Positions 51,799 to 63,624 of a stretch of 64,000 nt of DNA are shown in pieces. The translations under genes and the position numbers were made by a program. Within the stretch, counting starts at the first letter, position 1. Each line of letters opens with the position of its first letter. The notes beneath the pieces are model-generated. The model saw nothing but the letters and a program-made list of their open reading frames with translations, was not told where the DNA came from and made no database searches. Origin of the DNA: Mycolicibacterium wolinskyi (lineage in GTDB: Bacteria; Actinomycetota; Actinomycetes; Mycobacteriales; Mycobacteriaceae); NCBI RefSeq assembly GCF_002101965.1, contig NZ_LQQA01000033.1, positions 558,001 to 622,000 on the forward strand, written 5' to 3'.

Positions 51799-52683
51799 AT
51801 GTCCGCCATGAGCTCAGTCAACGGCAAGGTCGTCTTCATCACCGGTGGCGCCCGCGGCGTCGGGGAGGAAGTCGCCCGACGGCTGCGGAAGAAGGGCGCC
51901 AAACTCGTTCTCACCGATCTGGACGAGGCACCGTTGACGGCGCTGGCCGCCGAGCTCGGCGACGAACACGTGATGACCGCACTGGCCGACGTGCGCGATC
52001 TGCCCGCGATGCAGAAAGCCGCCGACGCCGCCGTCGAACGGTTCGGCGGCATCGACATCGTGCTGGCCAACGCGGGCATCGCGAGCTTCGGCTCGGTCAT
52101 GCAGGTGGATCCCGAGGCGTTCAAGCGCGTCATCGACGTCAACGTGGTCGGCGTGTTCAACACCGTCCGGGCGACGCTGCCCGCGGTGATCGACCGGCGC
52201 GGCTACGTCCTGGTGGTGTCGTCGCTCGCGGCCTTCACGTCTGCCCCCGGGCTCGCCGCGTATCACGCGTCGAAGGCCGGCGCCGAGTACTTCGCGAACA
52301 CGTTGCGACTCGAGGTCGCCCACCTGGGCGTGGATGTCGGCTCGGCGCACATGAGCTGGATCGACACCCCGCTCGTACAGGACGCCAAAGCGGACCTGTC
52401 GACGTTCCGCGAGATGCTCGCCAAGATGCCGGGCCCGCTCAAGCAGACCACCACCGTCGCCAAGTGCGGCGAGGCCTTCGTCAAGGGCATCGAGGGCCGC
52501 AAGAAGCGCATCTACTGCCCGGACTGGGTCGGCCTGTTCCGCTGGATCCGGCCGGTGGTGGCGACGCCGCTGGCCGAGCGCGACATCCGCAAGTTCACCC
52601 CGGAGCTGCTGCCCAGGCTCGATGCCGAGGCCGCCGCGCTCGGGCGCTCGACAAGTGCCCGCACCGAAGCCCTGGAGAGCTGA
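51799..52683 (+). CDS. short-chain dehydrogenase/reductase (Rv2129c-like)
   Basis: Oxidoreductase of 294 residues (Rv2129c about 293). TGGARGVGEE (Rossmann), LANAGIASFG, catalytic Ser in VVSSLAAF and YHASKAG. The C-terminal 90 residues are longer than in FabG-type enzymes. ATG 51808 is an alternative start. The same region is open in another frame, which creates a long false fusion with the next gene. The next gene begins two bases after its stop. Confidence 0.9.
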   Translation: MSAMSSVNGKVVFITGGARGVGEEVARRLRKKGAKLVLTDLDEAPLTALAAELGDEHVMTALADVRDLPAMQKAADAAVERFGGIDIVLANAGIASFGSVMQVDPEAFKRVIDVNVVGVFNTVRATLPAVIDRRGYVLVVSSLAAFTSAPGLAAYHASKAGAEYFANTLRLEVAHLGVDVGSAHMSWIDTPLVQDAKADLSTFREMLAKMPGPLKQTTTVAKCGEAFVKGIEGRKKRIYCPDWVGLFRWIRPVVATPLAERDIRKFTPELLPRLDAEAAALGRSTSARTEALES

Positions 52684-52685
52684 CC

Positions 52686-54116
52686 GTGCGGATTCTGGCT
52701 CTGGTCATGATCCTTGCAGCCAGCCTGGTGGCGTGCGCGACCGAGCCCGAACAGCCCGACCAGCCGGCACCGTCGCAGCAGGCCATGCCGCTCGACCAGG
52801 TGCGCGCCATCGCCAAGGAGGCCTACATCTACGGCTTCCCGATGGTCGACTCCTACCGGGTCCAGTACGCCTACTTCGTCAACAAGGACGATCCCGAGTA
52901 CAAGGGCGGCTGGAACGACATCCACAACACCGCGCGGGTGTACACGCCCGAGGACAAGGCGATCCAGACGCCGAACTCCGACACGCCGTACTCGTTCGTC
53001 GGCGCCGACCTGCGCACCGAACCTCTCGTGCTGACGGTTCCGCCGATCGAGCAGGACCGCTACTACTCGTTGCAGTTCATCGACGGCTACACCTACAACT
53101 TCGCCTACGTCGGCAGCCGCACCACCGGCAACGGCGGCGGCAGCTACCTGCTGGCCGGGCCCGGTTGGCAGGGGAACAAGCCCGAGGGCATCAAAGAGGT
53201 CATCCGGTCCGACACCGACCTGGCGTTCGTCCTGTACCGCACCCAGCTCTTCGGGGAATCCGACCTCGACGCCGTCAAGAAGATTCAGGCCGGGTACCAG
53301 GTGGCCCCGCTGTCGGTGTACCTCAAACAGCCGTCGCCGCCCGCGGCTCCGCCGATCGATTTCACCCCGCCGTTGACGCCAGAGGCCCAGAAGACCTCGC
53401 CGCAGTTTTTCGAGATCCTCAACACCGCGCTGCGGTTCGCCCCGGTCAAGCCGGAGGAACAGGAGATGCGGGCGCGGTTCGCGACCATCGGTATCGGTCC
53501 CGACGGCGATTTCGACGCCGACAAACTGACGCCGGAGACGCGCAAGGCCATCGAGGACGGAATGGCCGATGCCTGGGCCGAGTTCAACACGTTCAAGAAG
53601 GAGAAGGTCGACACCGACCAGGTCGGTTCGGCACAGTTCTTCGGGACCCCGGCCGACCTCAAAGGCAATTACCTGTACCGGATGGCCGGCGCGGTGCTCG
53701 GTATCTACGGCAACACCGCGGCCGAGGCGCTCTATCCCGGTGCGACGGCGGATTCCAAGGGTGAACCGCTGACCGGGGCGAACAGGTACACCTATCGGTT
53801 CGCGAAGGACCAGCTTCCGCCGGTCAACGCGTTCTGGTCGTTGACCATGTACGAACTACCGGCCAGCCAGCTCGTGGCCAACCCGATCGACCGCTACCTG
53901 ATCAACTCGGAGATGCTGGACACCCTCGTGCCCGATCCGGACGGGGGCTACACACTCACGATCCAGAACGAGTCACCGGGCGTCGGGAACCCCGCGCAGG
54001 CGGCGAACTGGCTGCCTGCCCCGAAGGGTCCGTTCATGCTCGTCCTGCGGCTCTACTGGCCCAAGCCGGACGCGCTCAACGGAACCTGGAAGGCGCCCAA
54101 GCCCGAGCGGGTCTAA
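52686..54116 (+). CDS. DUF1254/DUF1214 domain lipoprotein
   Basis: Secreted lipoprotein of 476 residues from GTG 52686. The signal peptide ends in the lipobox LVAC (Cys about 17). DUF1254 follows (EAYIYGFPMVDSYR, QTPNSDTPYSFVGADLR), then DUF1214 (FAKDQLPPVNAFWSLTMYE, NWLPAPKGPFMLVLRLYWP). The family is widespread and often linked to cell envelope or environmental stress genes; its biochemical role is unknown to me. Start GTG lies two bases after the SDR gene, so they are co-transcribed. It ends overlapping the convergent PAC2 gene by four bases. Confidence 0.85.
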   Translation: MRILALVMILAASLVACATEPEQPDQPAPSQQAMPLDQVRAIAKEAYIYGFPMVDSYRVQYAYFVNKDDPEYKGGWNDIHNTARVYTPEDKAIQTPNSDTPYSFVGADLRTEPLVLTVPPIEQDRYYSLQFIDGYTYNFAYVGSRTTGNGGGSYLLAGPGWQGNKPEGIKEVIRSDTDLAFVLYRTQLFGESDLDAVKKIQAGYQVAPLSVYLKQPSPPAAPPIDFTPPLTPEAQKTSPQFFEILNTALRFAPVKPEEQEMRARFATIGIGPDGDFDADKLTPETRKAIEDGMADAWAEFNTFKKEKVDTDQVGSAQFFGTPADLKGNYLYRMAGAVLGIYGNTAAEALYPGATADSKGEPLTGANRYTYRFAKDQLPPVNAFWSLTMYELPASQLVANPIDRYLINSEMLDTLVPDPDGGYTLTIQNESPGVGNPAQAANWLPAPKGPFMLVLRLYWPKPDALNGTWKAPKPERV

Positions 54117-54991
54117 CGGCCGCGCCGGCGCAGGTAGCGTTCGAACTCCGCCGCCAGCGCGTCGCCGTCGATCTTGCCCAGCACCTCGTGCATGTCGACT
54201 TCGGCGTCGCCGCGCTGCTCCAGTGAGGCGACGTACTCGGCGATCTCCTCGTCGTCGGCGGTCATCTCGGTGACCGCCGCCTCCCATTCCTCGGCCGCCG
54301 CGGGCAGATCGGCGAGTGGCACCTCGACGTCGAGCACGTCCTCGACCCGGCGCAGCAGGGCCACGGTCGCCTTCGGGTTGGGCGGCTGGGACACGTAGTG
54401 GGGGACCGCCGCCCAGAACGTCACCGCGGGGATCCCGGCCTGCACGCACGCGTCCTGGAAGACGCCGGCGATGCCGGTGGGCCCCTCGTACCGGGTCTCC
54501 TCCAGACCGAAGAACTTCGCCGAATCCGAGGAGTACGCCGCGCCCGACACCGGAACCGGGCGGGTGTGCGGCGTGTCGGCGAGCAGCGCGCCGAGAATCA
54601 CGACGGTCTGGACGTTCAGCTTGTCGGCGATCGCGAGCAACTCGGCGCAGAAGGTGCGCCAGCGCATGTTCGGCTCGACACCGTGCATCAGCACGACATC
54701 GCGGTTGCTGCCCGGTGGGCGGCAGTGCGATATCCGCATCGACGGCCACACCAGTTCCCTGGTCACGCCGTCGACCTGGCGGATGACCGGCCGGTTCACC
54801 TGATAGTCGTAGTACGACTCGTCGTCGATCTCGACGATCGGTTCGGCTTCCCAGATCGCATCCAGGTGGTCCAGTGCGTCACTGGCCGCATCGCCGGCAT
54901 CGTTCCAGCCCTCGAAAGCTGCCACCACGATGGCGTCTTCCAATTCGGGCAGGTCGGCGGGCCGGCCGGCGTTCGGATACGACGATGTCAC
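54113..54991 (-). CDS. PAC2 family protein (proteasome assembly chaperone fold, Rv2125)
   Basis: Protein of 292 residues from GTG 54991, exactly the length I recall for Rv2125; the open frame to 55081 runs into repeats and is rejected. The PAC2 fold is seen in IVVAAFEGWNDAGDAAS, VLMHGVEPNMRW, GALLADTPHTRPVPVSG and the acidic C-terminus. Actinobacteria often have two PAC2 proteins; a proteasome link is possible but unproven. Confidence 0.85.
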   Translation of the reverse strand: MTSSYPNAGRPADLPELEDAIVVAAFEGWNDAGDAASDALDHLDAIWEAEPIVEIDDESYYDYQVNRPVIRQVDGVTRELVWPSMRISHCRPPGSNRDVVLMHGVEPNMRWRTFCAELLAIADKLNVQTVVILGALLADTPHTRPVPVSGAAYSSDSAKFFGLEETRYEGPTGIAGVFQDACVQAGIPAVTFWAAVPHYVSQPPNPKATVALLRRVEDVLDVEVPLADLPAAAEEWEAAVTEMTADDEEIAEYVASLEQRGDAEVDMHEVLGKIDGDALAAEFERYLRRRGR

Positions 54992-55016
54992 ACTGCCAGC
55001 GTAAGCCCTGGGTGGT

Positions 55017-55118
55017 GCCAATGAGCCGCTTGAGCGGGCGGGTCGGCTTCGCCCCGATGAGTCCGTCGCGCGACGAGGCAACTTTGCCCCGATGAGCCGC
55101 TTGCGGGAAGAGCAACTT
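55017..55118. repeat. imperfect tandem repeats with small palindromes
   Basis: Copy A (55051-55084) and copy B (55086-55118) both read GCCCCGATGAG ... GAG(G)CAACTT and are about 34 and 33 bases long. A third, partial copy (ATGAGCCGCTTGAGCGG) starts at 55021. The middle of each unit is palindromic but different: CCGC-TTGA-GCGG, CGTCG-CG-CGACG and CCGC-TT-GCGG. Preserved pairing with changed sequence suggests a folded nucleic acid. Confidence 0.6.
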
Positions 55119-55324
55119 GCATAGACGGACTACCCTGTTCATGTGACTGCTGCTGACGATCGCGTCGCGGGTGCCCAACGGTGTGCGCCGACGCGGTCGC
55201 GATGAAATACGTTCGGCCGCAATCTGGTAGCACTGACCGGGTCGGGTCGATCGCAGCGACGGGTTGGGCGTCCAGACGTCGATCAGGTGACGACGTAGAC
55301 TTTTCTGGTCGAGAGGCGTTGCAA

Positions 55325-55398
55325 CGGATTCCGGTTACGCCGGTATCCGCCACGCTCGACAGAGTCAAGGACGCCTTCCGCTACGGAAGGAGTGCACT
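55325..55398 (+). promoter_or_regulatory. structured metH leader with RBS-sequestering hairpin
   Basis: Hairpin 1: CGGAT-T-CCGG (55325-55334), loop TTACG, CCGG-T-ATCCG (55340-55349), with one T-T mismatch. Hairpin 2: CCTTCCG (55374-55380), loop CTA, CGGAAGG (55384-55390). The 3' arm of hairpin 2 is the start of the metH Shine-Dalgarno GGAAGGAG, so when folded it would hide the ribosome site. This is a plausible translation switch; no known riboswitch family was recognised. Confidence 0.5.
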
Positions 55399-59157
<3,759 letters not shown>

Positions 59158-59160
59158 CGT

Positions 59161-59955
59161 CTAACGGAACTGTTCGGCGTTGCGCGCGGCCCACTGCGCC
59201 ACGGACATCGCCGGGGTTCCGGTCAGTTCGGCCACCAATTGGTTGGCCCGCTGCGGCTCCTCGCCGGCGCTGACCGCGTCGAGATACCACGCCGCGGCGT
59301 CACCCATGATCGGCCGAAGCGCGGCTTCGGCTTCGGCGCGGTCGCACTGCTCGAACGCGACGGACCGGCCGATGCCCACGCCGATCTGGCGGGCGATCTC
59401 GGCGCGGCTCAGCGCCTCGGGTCCGGTGAGATCCAGCATCTCGCCGTGGTGCGCGGGTTCGACCAGCAGCCGCGCGGCGACACGGGCGATGTCGTCCATG
59501 CTGATCGGCGCCTCGACCACCGACGGATAGGGTTCGCGAACGGTTCCCGTCTGCTTGATCTGCTCGGCCCAGATCGTGAAGTTGTCGATGAATTCTCCCG
59601 GCCCGAGCTGGGTGTGGGGGAGACCGGACGCGCGCACGGCGTCGGCGTGTTCGGTCCAGTGCGCGCCGCCCGACAGCGCGACGACGTAGCCGACCCCGGC
59701 CTGCTTGATGCGCTCGAGCGTGGCGTCCAGCGTCGGCGGGTACGGAGCCAGATACATGCGCTCGACCCCGTCGAAGACCCCGTCAAGGGAGTCGAGGTCG
59801 CCGAGGAAGCCGGTGAGAACGCTCACACCTGCAGGCAGGTTCGCCTTGGCCGGGTTTTTGGTGAGTGCCCGGATGTCGGTGGCCCCCAAGGTGATCAACT
59901 CGTCCACGATGCGTCGGCCGATGTTTCCCGTGGCGCCGGTCACAAGAATTGTCAT
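59161..59955 (-). CDS. NmrA-like NAD(P)-binding protein
   Basis: Protein of 264 residues from ATG 59955. N-terminal ILVTGATGNIGRRIVDEL is the dinucleotide site of atypical SDRs (NmrA/QOR2 group). The catalytic Tyr-Lys pair is not obvious, so it may be a redox sensor or a non-classical reductase. The C-terminal half (APISMDDIARVAARLL, DLTGPEALSRAEIARQIG) is typical of this family. Not part of the conserved Rv2124-Rv2120 order, so probably an insertion in this lineage. Confidence 0.8.
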   Translation of the reverse strand: MTILVTGATGNIGRRIVDELITLGATDIRALTKNPAKANLPAGVSVLTGFLGDLDSLDGVFDGVERMYLAPYPPTLDATLERIKQAGVGYVVALSGGAHWTEHADAVRASGLPHTQLGPGEFIDNFTIWAEQIKQTGTVREPYPSVVEAPISMDDIARVAARLLVEPAHHGEMLDLTGPEALSRAEIARQIGVGIGRSVAFEQCDRAEAEAALRPIMGDAAAWYLDAVSAGEEPQRANQLVAELTGTPAMSVAQWAARNAEQFR

Positions 59956-60032
59956 GAGTTCCACGGTAAGTGAGCGGTCCGACAACTTTGCTGATGTGAC
60001 TCGGCTGTCGTCGTCATGACACAATCGAGTAC

Positions 60033-60716
60033 ATGCTGGCGGTGCTCTGGGACATGGACGGCACCCTGGTCGATTCCGAAAAGCTCTGGGACATCTCGAT
60101 GCATGCGCTGTATGCGCGCATGGGTGCGGTGCTCACGCCCGAGGTACGGGAATCCACGGTCGGCGGTTCTGCCGAGACCGTCATGCGGATCGTCTACGAC
60201 GACATCGGCCTCGACCCTGATCCGGTTGCGATGGCCGAATCCGCAGATTGGTTGCATGACTACACCGGTGAGCTTTTCGAGCAGGGCCTGCCCTGGCGGC
60301 CCGGTGCGCAAGAGATGCTCGACAGTCTGACCGCGGCAGGCATACCGATGGCCCTCGTGACGAACACGCGCCGTGAACTCGCCGAGCGGGCCCTCAATAG
60401 CATTGGCCGCCATTACTTTTCGATCACCGTGTGCGGCGACGAGGTCGAAAACGGCAAGCCGGCACCAGATCCGTACCTCCGTGCCGCCGAACTGCTCGGT
60501 GTGTCGACAGCGCACTGCCTGGCGGTTGAGGACTCGGTGACGGGCACGACGTCGGCCGAGGCCGCGGGGTGCCCGGTTCTCGTCGTGCCCAACGACGTCG
60601 AGGTGCCCTACGGTCCGCACCGCCGGCACGTTTCATCGCTGACCCAACTCGACGTGGCAGAGCTTCGCGCCGTCTATCACAGCTTGAATTCGCAAGCCGG
60701 AGAACGCACCGCCTGA
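60033..60716 (+). CDS. HAD family hydrolase (beta-phosphoglucomutase-like)
   Basis: Phosphatase or phosphomutase of 227 residues. Motif I is WDMDGTLVDSE with nucleophile Asp7 and acid Asp9; motif II is ALVTNT; motif III is the Lys in NGKPAPDPYL; motif IV is VEDSVTG. The helical cap between motifs I and II is of the beta-PGM type. The gene lies just before a sugar transporter, which fits a sugar-phosphate substrate; that is inference. It is divergent from the NmrA-like gene. Confidence 0.85.
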   Translation: MLAVLWDMDGTLVDSEKLWDISMHALYARMGAVLTPEVRESTVGGSAETVMRIVYDDIGLDPDPVAMAESADWLHDYTGELFEQGLPWRPGAQEMLDSLTAAGIPMALVTNTRRELAERALNSIGRHYFSITVCGDEVENGKPAPDPYLRAAELLGVSTAHCLAVEDSVTGTTSAEAAGCPVLVVPNDVEVPYGPHRRHVSSLTQLDVAELRAVYHSLNSQAGERTA

Positions 60717-60734
60717 TCCCGCGCTGTGATTGAA

Positions 60735-60750
60735 TGTGATCCTGATCACG
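60735..60750 (+). promoter_or_regulatory. CRP-like site upstream of the sugar transporter
   Basis: TGTGA-TCCTGA-TCACG matches the CRP consensus TGTGA-N6-TCACA except at the last base. It lies 21 bases upstream of ATG 60772 and 18 bases after the HAD gene stop. So close to the start it would overlap or follow the promoter, suggesting repression or a short leader. Confidence 0.5.
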
Positions 60751-60771
60751 CATCGCGCGGAGGGGTGTCAC

Positions 60772-62373
60772 ATGACTCATGGGCCGGTCGGCGATTCTGA
60801 ATCAGGCATCGATTACGAGGAATCCGAGCACAGCGGCAAAGTGGTCCGCATCGCCTCGGTGGCGGCGCTCGGTGGTTTGCTCTTCGGCTACGACAGCGCG
60901 GTGATCAACGGGGCGGTTGCCGCCTTGCAGGACGAATTCGCCATCAACGACGTGACACTGGGCTTCGCGGTGGCCTCGGCACTGTTGGGTGCTGCCGTCG
61001 GGGCGCTGACCGCGGGGCGGCTGGCCGACAAGATCGGCAGGCGCTCCGTCATGAAGCTCGCCGCGGTGTTGTTCTTCGTCAGCGCGATCGGCACCGCGTT
61101 TGCCACACACATCTGGCTCGTCGTCGTCTTTCGCATCGTGGGCGGTCTCGGTGTTGGCGTGGCATCGGTCATCGCACCGACCTATATTGCCGAAACCGCA
61201 CCGCCGCGTATCCGCGGTCGGCTCGGCTCCCTGCAGCAGCTCGCGATCGTGACGGGCATTTTCCTGTCCCTGTCGATTGACTACCTGCTCGCGCACCTGG
61301 CCGGCGGGTCGCGCGAAGAACTGTGGCTGGGGATGGCGGCCTGGCGGTGGATGTTCTTGGTGATGGCTGTGCCTGCCATCGTTTATGGCGTGTTGGCCTA
61401 CACCATCCCGGAGTCACCGCGGTATCTGGTGGCCCAGTTCCGGATCCCGGAGGCCCGCAGAGTCCTGACCATGCTTCTCGGCGAGAAGAACCTGGAGATC
61501 ACGATCCACCGGATCGAAGACTCGCTGAAATCGGAGAAACCGCCGTCGTGGCAGGACCTGCTCAAGCCGCGGCTGCCGGGGATGTCCGCGAGCTCTTTCA
61601 CCGCCTGGGTGCGGCGGTATCTGTGGTGGCTGATGCTGCTTTTCATCGTGCTGGCCGTGGTGGCGGTCTTCTTCGGATGGTGGCTGCTGGCGCTGGTGTT
61701 CGGGGCACTCGGTGTCGGGGTCGCGGCGATCGGCGGGCTCTACGGCATCGTCTGGGTCGGGTTGGGTCTGTCGATCTTTCAGCAGTTCGTCGGCATCAAC
61801 GTGATCTTCTACTACTCGAATGTGTTGTGGGAGGCCGTCGGATTCGACGAGAGCCAGGCCTTCACCATCACGGTGATCACCTCGGTGACCAACATCGTCA
61901 CGACGCTCATCGCGATCGCGTTGATCGACAAGATCGGCCGCAAGCCACTGCTGCTGATCGGGTCCACCGGAATGGCGGTCACCCTCGGCACCATGGCGGT
62001 GATCTTCGGAACCGCTCCGCAGGTCGACGGCCAGCCTCAGTTGAGCGGCGCGGCCGGGCCCATCGCGCTGATCGCGGCCAACCTCTTCGTGGTGGCCTTC
62101 GGTATGTCCTGGGGGCCGGTCGTGTGGGTGCTGCTCGGCGAGATGTTCCCCAACCGCATCCGCGCCGCGGCGCTCGGCCTGGCCGCCGCCGGCCAGTGGG
62201 TGGCGAACTGGCTCATCACCGTGTCCTTCCCGGAGCTTCGCAACGTGCTCGGCGTGGCGTACGGCTTCTACGCGCTGTGTGCGGTGCTGTCGTTCATCTT
62301 CGTCTGGCGGTGGGTCGAGGAAACCAAGGGCAAGCATCTCGAGGACATGCACGCCGAGGCGCTGCGAACCTGA
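60772..62373 (+). CDS. MFS sugar porter family transporter
   Basis: Sugar:H+ symporter of 533 residues from ATG 60772, after GGAGGGG. Sugar-porter marks: GRLADKIGRR, RIVGGLGVGVASVIAPTYIAE, PESPRYL, QQFVGINVIFYYSN, DKIGRKPLLLIG, WGPVVWVLLGEMFPNRIRA and a final VEETKGKHLE. Between WQDLL (about 258) and the helix 7 motif QQFVGIN (about 335) there are roughly 50 more hydrophobic residues than in a standard member, probably two extra membrane segments. A CRP-like site precedes the gene. Confidence 0.9.
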   Translation: MTHGPVGDSESGIDYEESEHSGKVVRIASVAALGGLLFGYDSAVINGAVAALQDEFAINDVTLGFAVASALLGAAVGALTAGRLADKIGRRSVMKLAAVLFFVSAIGTAFATHIWLVVVFRIVGGLGVGVASVIAPTYIAETAPPRIRGRLGSLQQLAIVTGIFLSLSIDYLLAHLAGGSREELWLGMAAWRWMFLVMAVPAIVYGVLAYTIPESPRYLVAQFRIPEARRVLTMLLGEKNLEITIHRIEDSLKSEKPPSWQDLLKPRLPGMSASSFTAWVRRYLWWLMLLFIVLAVVAVFFGWWLLALVFGALGVGVAAIGGLYGIVWVGLGLSIFQQFVGINVIFYYSNVLWEAVGFDESQAFTITVITSVTNIVTTLIAIALIDKIGRKPLLLIGSTGMAVTLGTMAVIFGTAPQVDGQPQLSGAAGPIALIAANLFVVAFGMSWGPVVWVLLGEMFPNRIRAAALGLAAAGQWVANWLITVSFPELRNVLGVAYGFYALCAVLSFIFVWRWVEETKGKHLEDMHAEALRT

Positions 62374-62409
62374 CAGCGTCCCCACCCCGCACAATGACCG
62401 GCGGCACGC

Positions 62410-62691
62410 ATGAAACAATTCATGCCTGTGAAGACCTTCGACGCCCTGTTCGCCGAGCTCAGCGACAAAGCGCAGACCAGGCCCGCCGGCAGCGGCACGG
62501 TCGCGGCGCTTGATGCCGGTGTACACGGGCTCGGCAAGAAGATCCTTGAGGAAGCCGGCGAAGTGTGGCTGGCCGCCGAGCACGAGAGTGACGAGGCACT
62601 GGCCGAGGAGGTCAGCCAGTTGCTGTACTGGACCCAGGTGCTGATGATCTCGCGCGGTCTGACCCTCGACGACGTCTACCGGAAGCTGTGA
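62410..62691 (+). CDS. hisE: phosphoribosyl-ATP pyrophosphatase
   Basis: Second step of histidine synthesis: removes pyrophosphate from PR-ATP. 93 residues, same as M. tuberculosis HisE. The MazG-like helices carry Glu residues for Mg in KILEEAGEVWLAAEHES and DEALAEEVSQLLYW. The start MKQFMPVKTF aligns with the recalled homologue. HisG follows in the same operon, as in M. tuberculosis. Confidence 0.95.
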   Translation: MKQFMPVKTFDALFAELSDKAQTRPAGSGTVAALDAGVHGLGKKILEEAGEVWLAAEHESDEALAEEVSQLLYWTQVLMISRGLTLDDVYRKL

Positions 62692-62705
62692 GCGTGGCTG
62701 ACCAG

Positions 62706-63560
62706 ATGTTGCGCGTCGCGGTCCCCAACAAGGGCGCGCTCAGTGAATCGGCCGCCGAGATTCTCGCCGAGGCCGGCTACCGGCGCCGCCGTGATCCCAA
62801 AGACCTGACGGTCGTCGATCCGGCCAACAACGTCGAGTTCTTCTTCCTGCGGCCCAAGGACATCGCGATCTACGTCGGCTCCGGTCAGCTCGACCTGGGC
62901 ATCACCGGACGTGACCTCGCCGCCGACTCCGACGCGCCGGTGCGTGAGCGGCTCTCGCTCGGCTTCGGCGCCTCGACGTTCCGCTACGCAGCGCCTGCCG
63001 GGCGGGACTGGACCCCGCAGGATCTGGCCGGAAAGCGGATTGCGACGTCGTTTCCCAACCTGGTCCGAAAAGACCTGGCGGCACAGGGGATCGACGCCAC
63101 GGTGATCCGGCTCGACGGTGCGGTCGAGATCTCGATTCAGCTCGGCGTCGCCGACGTGATCGCTGACGTGGTGGGCTCCGGGCGCACGCTCGGCTTGCAC
63201 AATCTCGTGGCGTTCGGCGCACCGCTGTGCGAATCGGAGGCCGTGCTGATCGAACGTGACGGGGCCGACGGCGACGCGGCCGCGGCGGCGCGCGATCAGC
63301 TGACTGCACGGGTCCAGGGCGTGGTGTTCGGCCAGCAGTACCTGATGCTGGACTACGACTGTCCGCGTGCGGTTTTGGAGCAGGCCACCGCGGTCACGCC
63401 GGGCCTGGAGTCGCCGACAATCGCGCCGCTCGCCGATCCGGACTGGGTGGCGGTGCGGGCGCTCGTGCCGCGCCGTGACGTGAACTCCATCATGGACGAG
63501 ATCGCCGCGATCGGCGCGAAAGCGATACTGGCCTCCGACATCCGGTTCTGCCGCTTCTGA
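62706..63560 (+). CDS. hisG: ATP phosphoribosyltransferase (long form)
   Basis: First enzyme of histidine synthesis, 284 residues from ATG 62706 (MLRVAVPNKG), matching the M. tuberculosis length and start; GTG 62688, overlapping the hisE stop, would add six residues. The catalytic domain has GITGRDLAAD and the PRPP loop region DVVGSGRTLG. The C-terminal ACT-like regulatory domain (about 210-284, ending KAILASDIRFCRF) is present, so feedback inhibition by histidine is expected. Confidence 0.95.
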   Translation: MLRVAVPNKGALSESAAEILAEAGYRRRRDPKDLTVVDPANNVEFFFLRPKDIAIYVGSGQLDLGITGRDLAADSDAPVRERLSLGFGASTFRYAAPAGRDWTPQDLAGKRIATSFPNLVRKDLAAQGIDATVIRLDGAVEISIQLGVADVIADVVGSGRTLGLHNLVAFGAPLCESEAVLIERDGADGDAAAAARDQLTARVQGVVFGQQYLMLDYDCPRAVLEQATAVTPGLESPTIAPLADPDWVAVRALVPRRDVNSIMDEIAAIGAKAILASDIRFCRF

Positions 63561-63624
63561 TAGTCCGGCGCTGCGGCGTCGTGCGTGCTAGCGTCCGGGT
63601 GACATTCCCGCCTCGGAGGTTGCC

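Larger units (their letters stand above)
54992..55398. other. intergenic region upstream of metH
   Basis: This 407-base gap has no credible ORF. Its left third contains imperfect repeats with short palindromes (listed separately). Its right end is the structured metH leader. The remaining 55119-55324 shows nothing I can identify; I looked for a cobalamin riboswitch (B12 box) and did not find one. Confidence 0.5.

Noticed and set aside
51675..54116. Apparent 813-residue fusion upstream of and including the DUF1254 gene
   Set aside because: The first 337 codons are an out-of-frame reading of the SDR gene at 51799-52683. The real lipoprotein starts at GTG 52686 with a proper signal peptide.
54992..55398. 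Cobalamin riboswitch upstream of metH
   Set aside because: No B12 box or the usual multi-helix layout was found; only two simple hairpins near the start.
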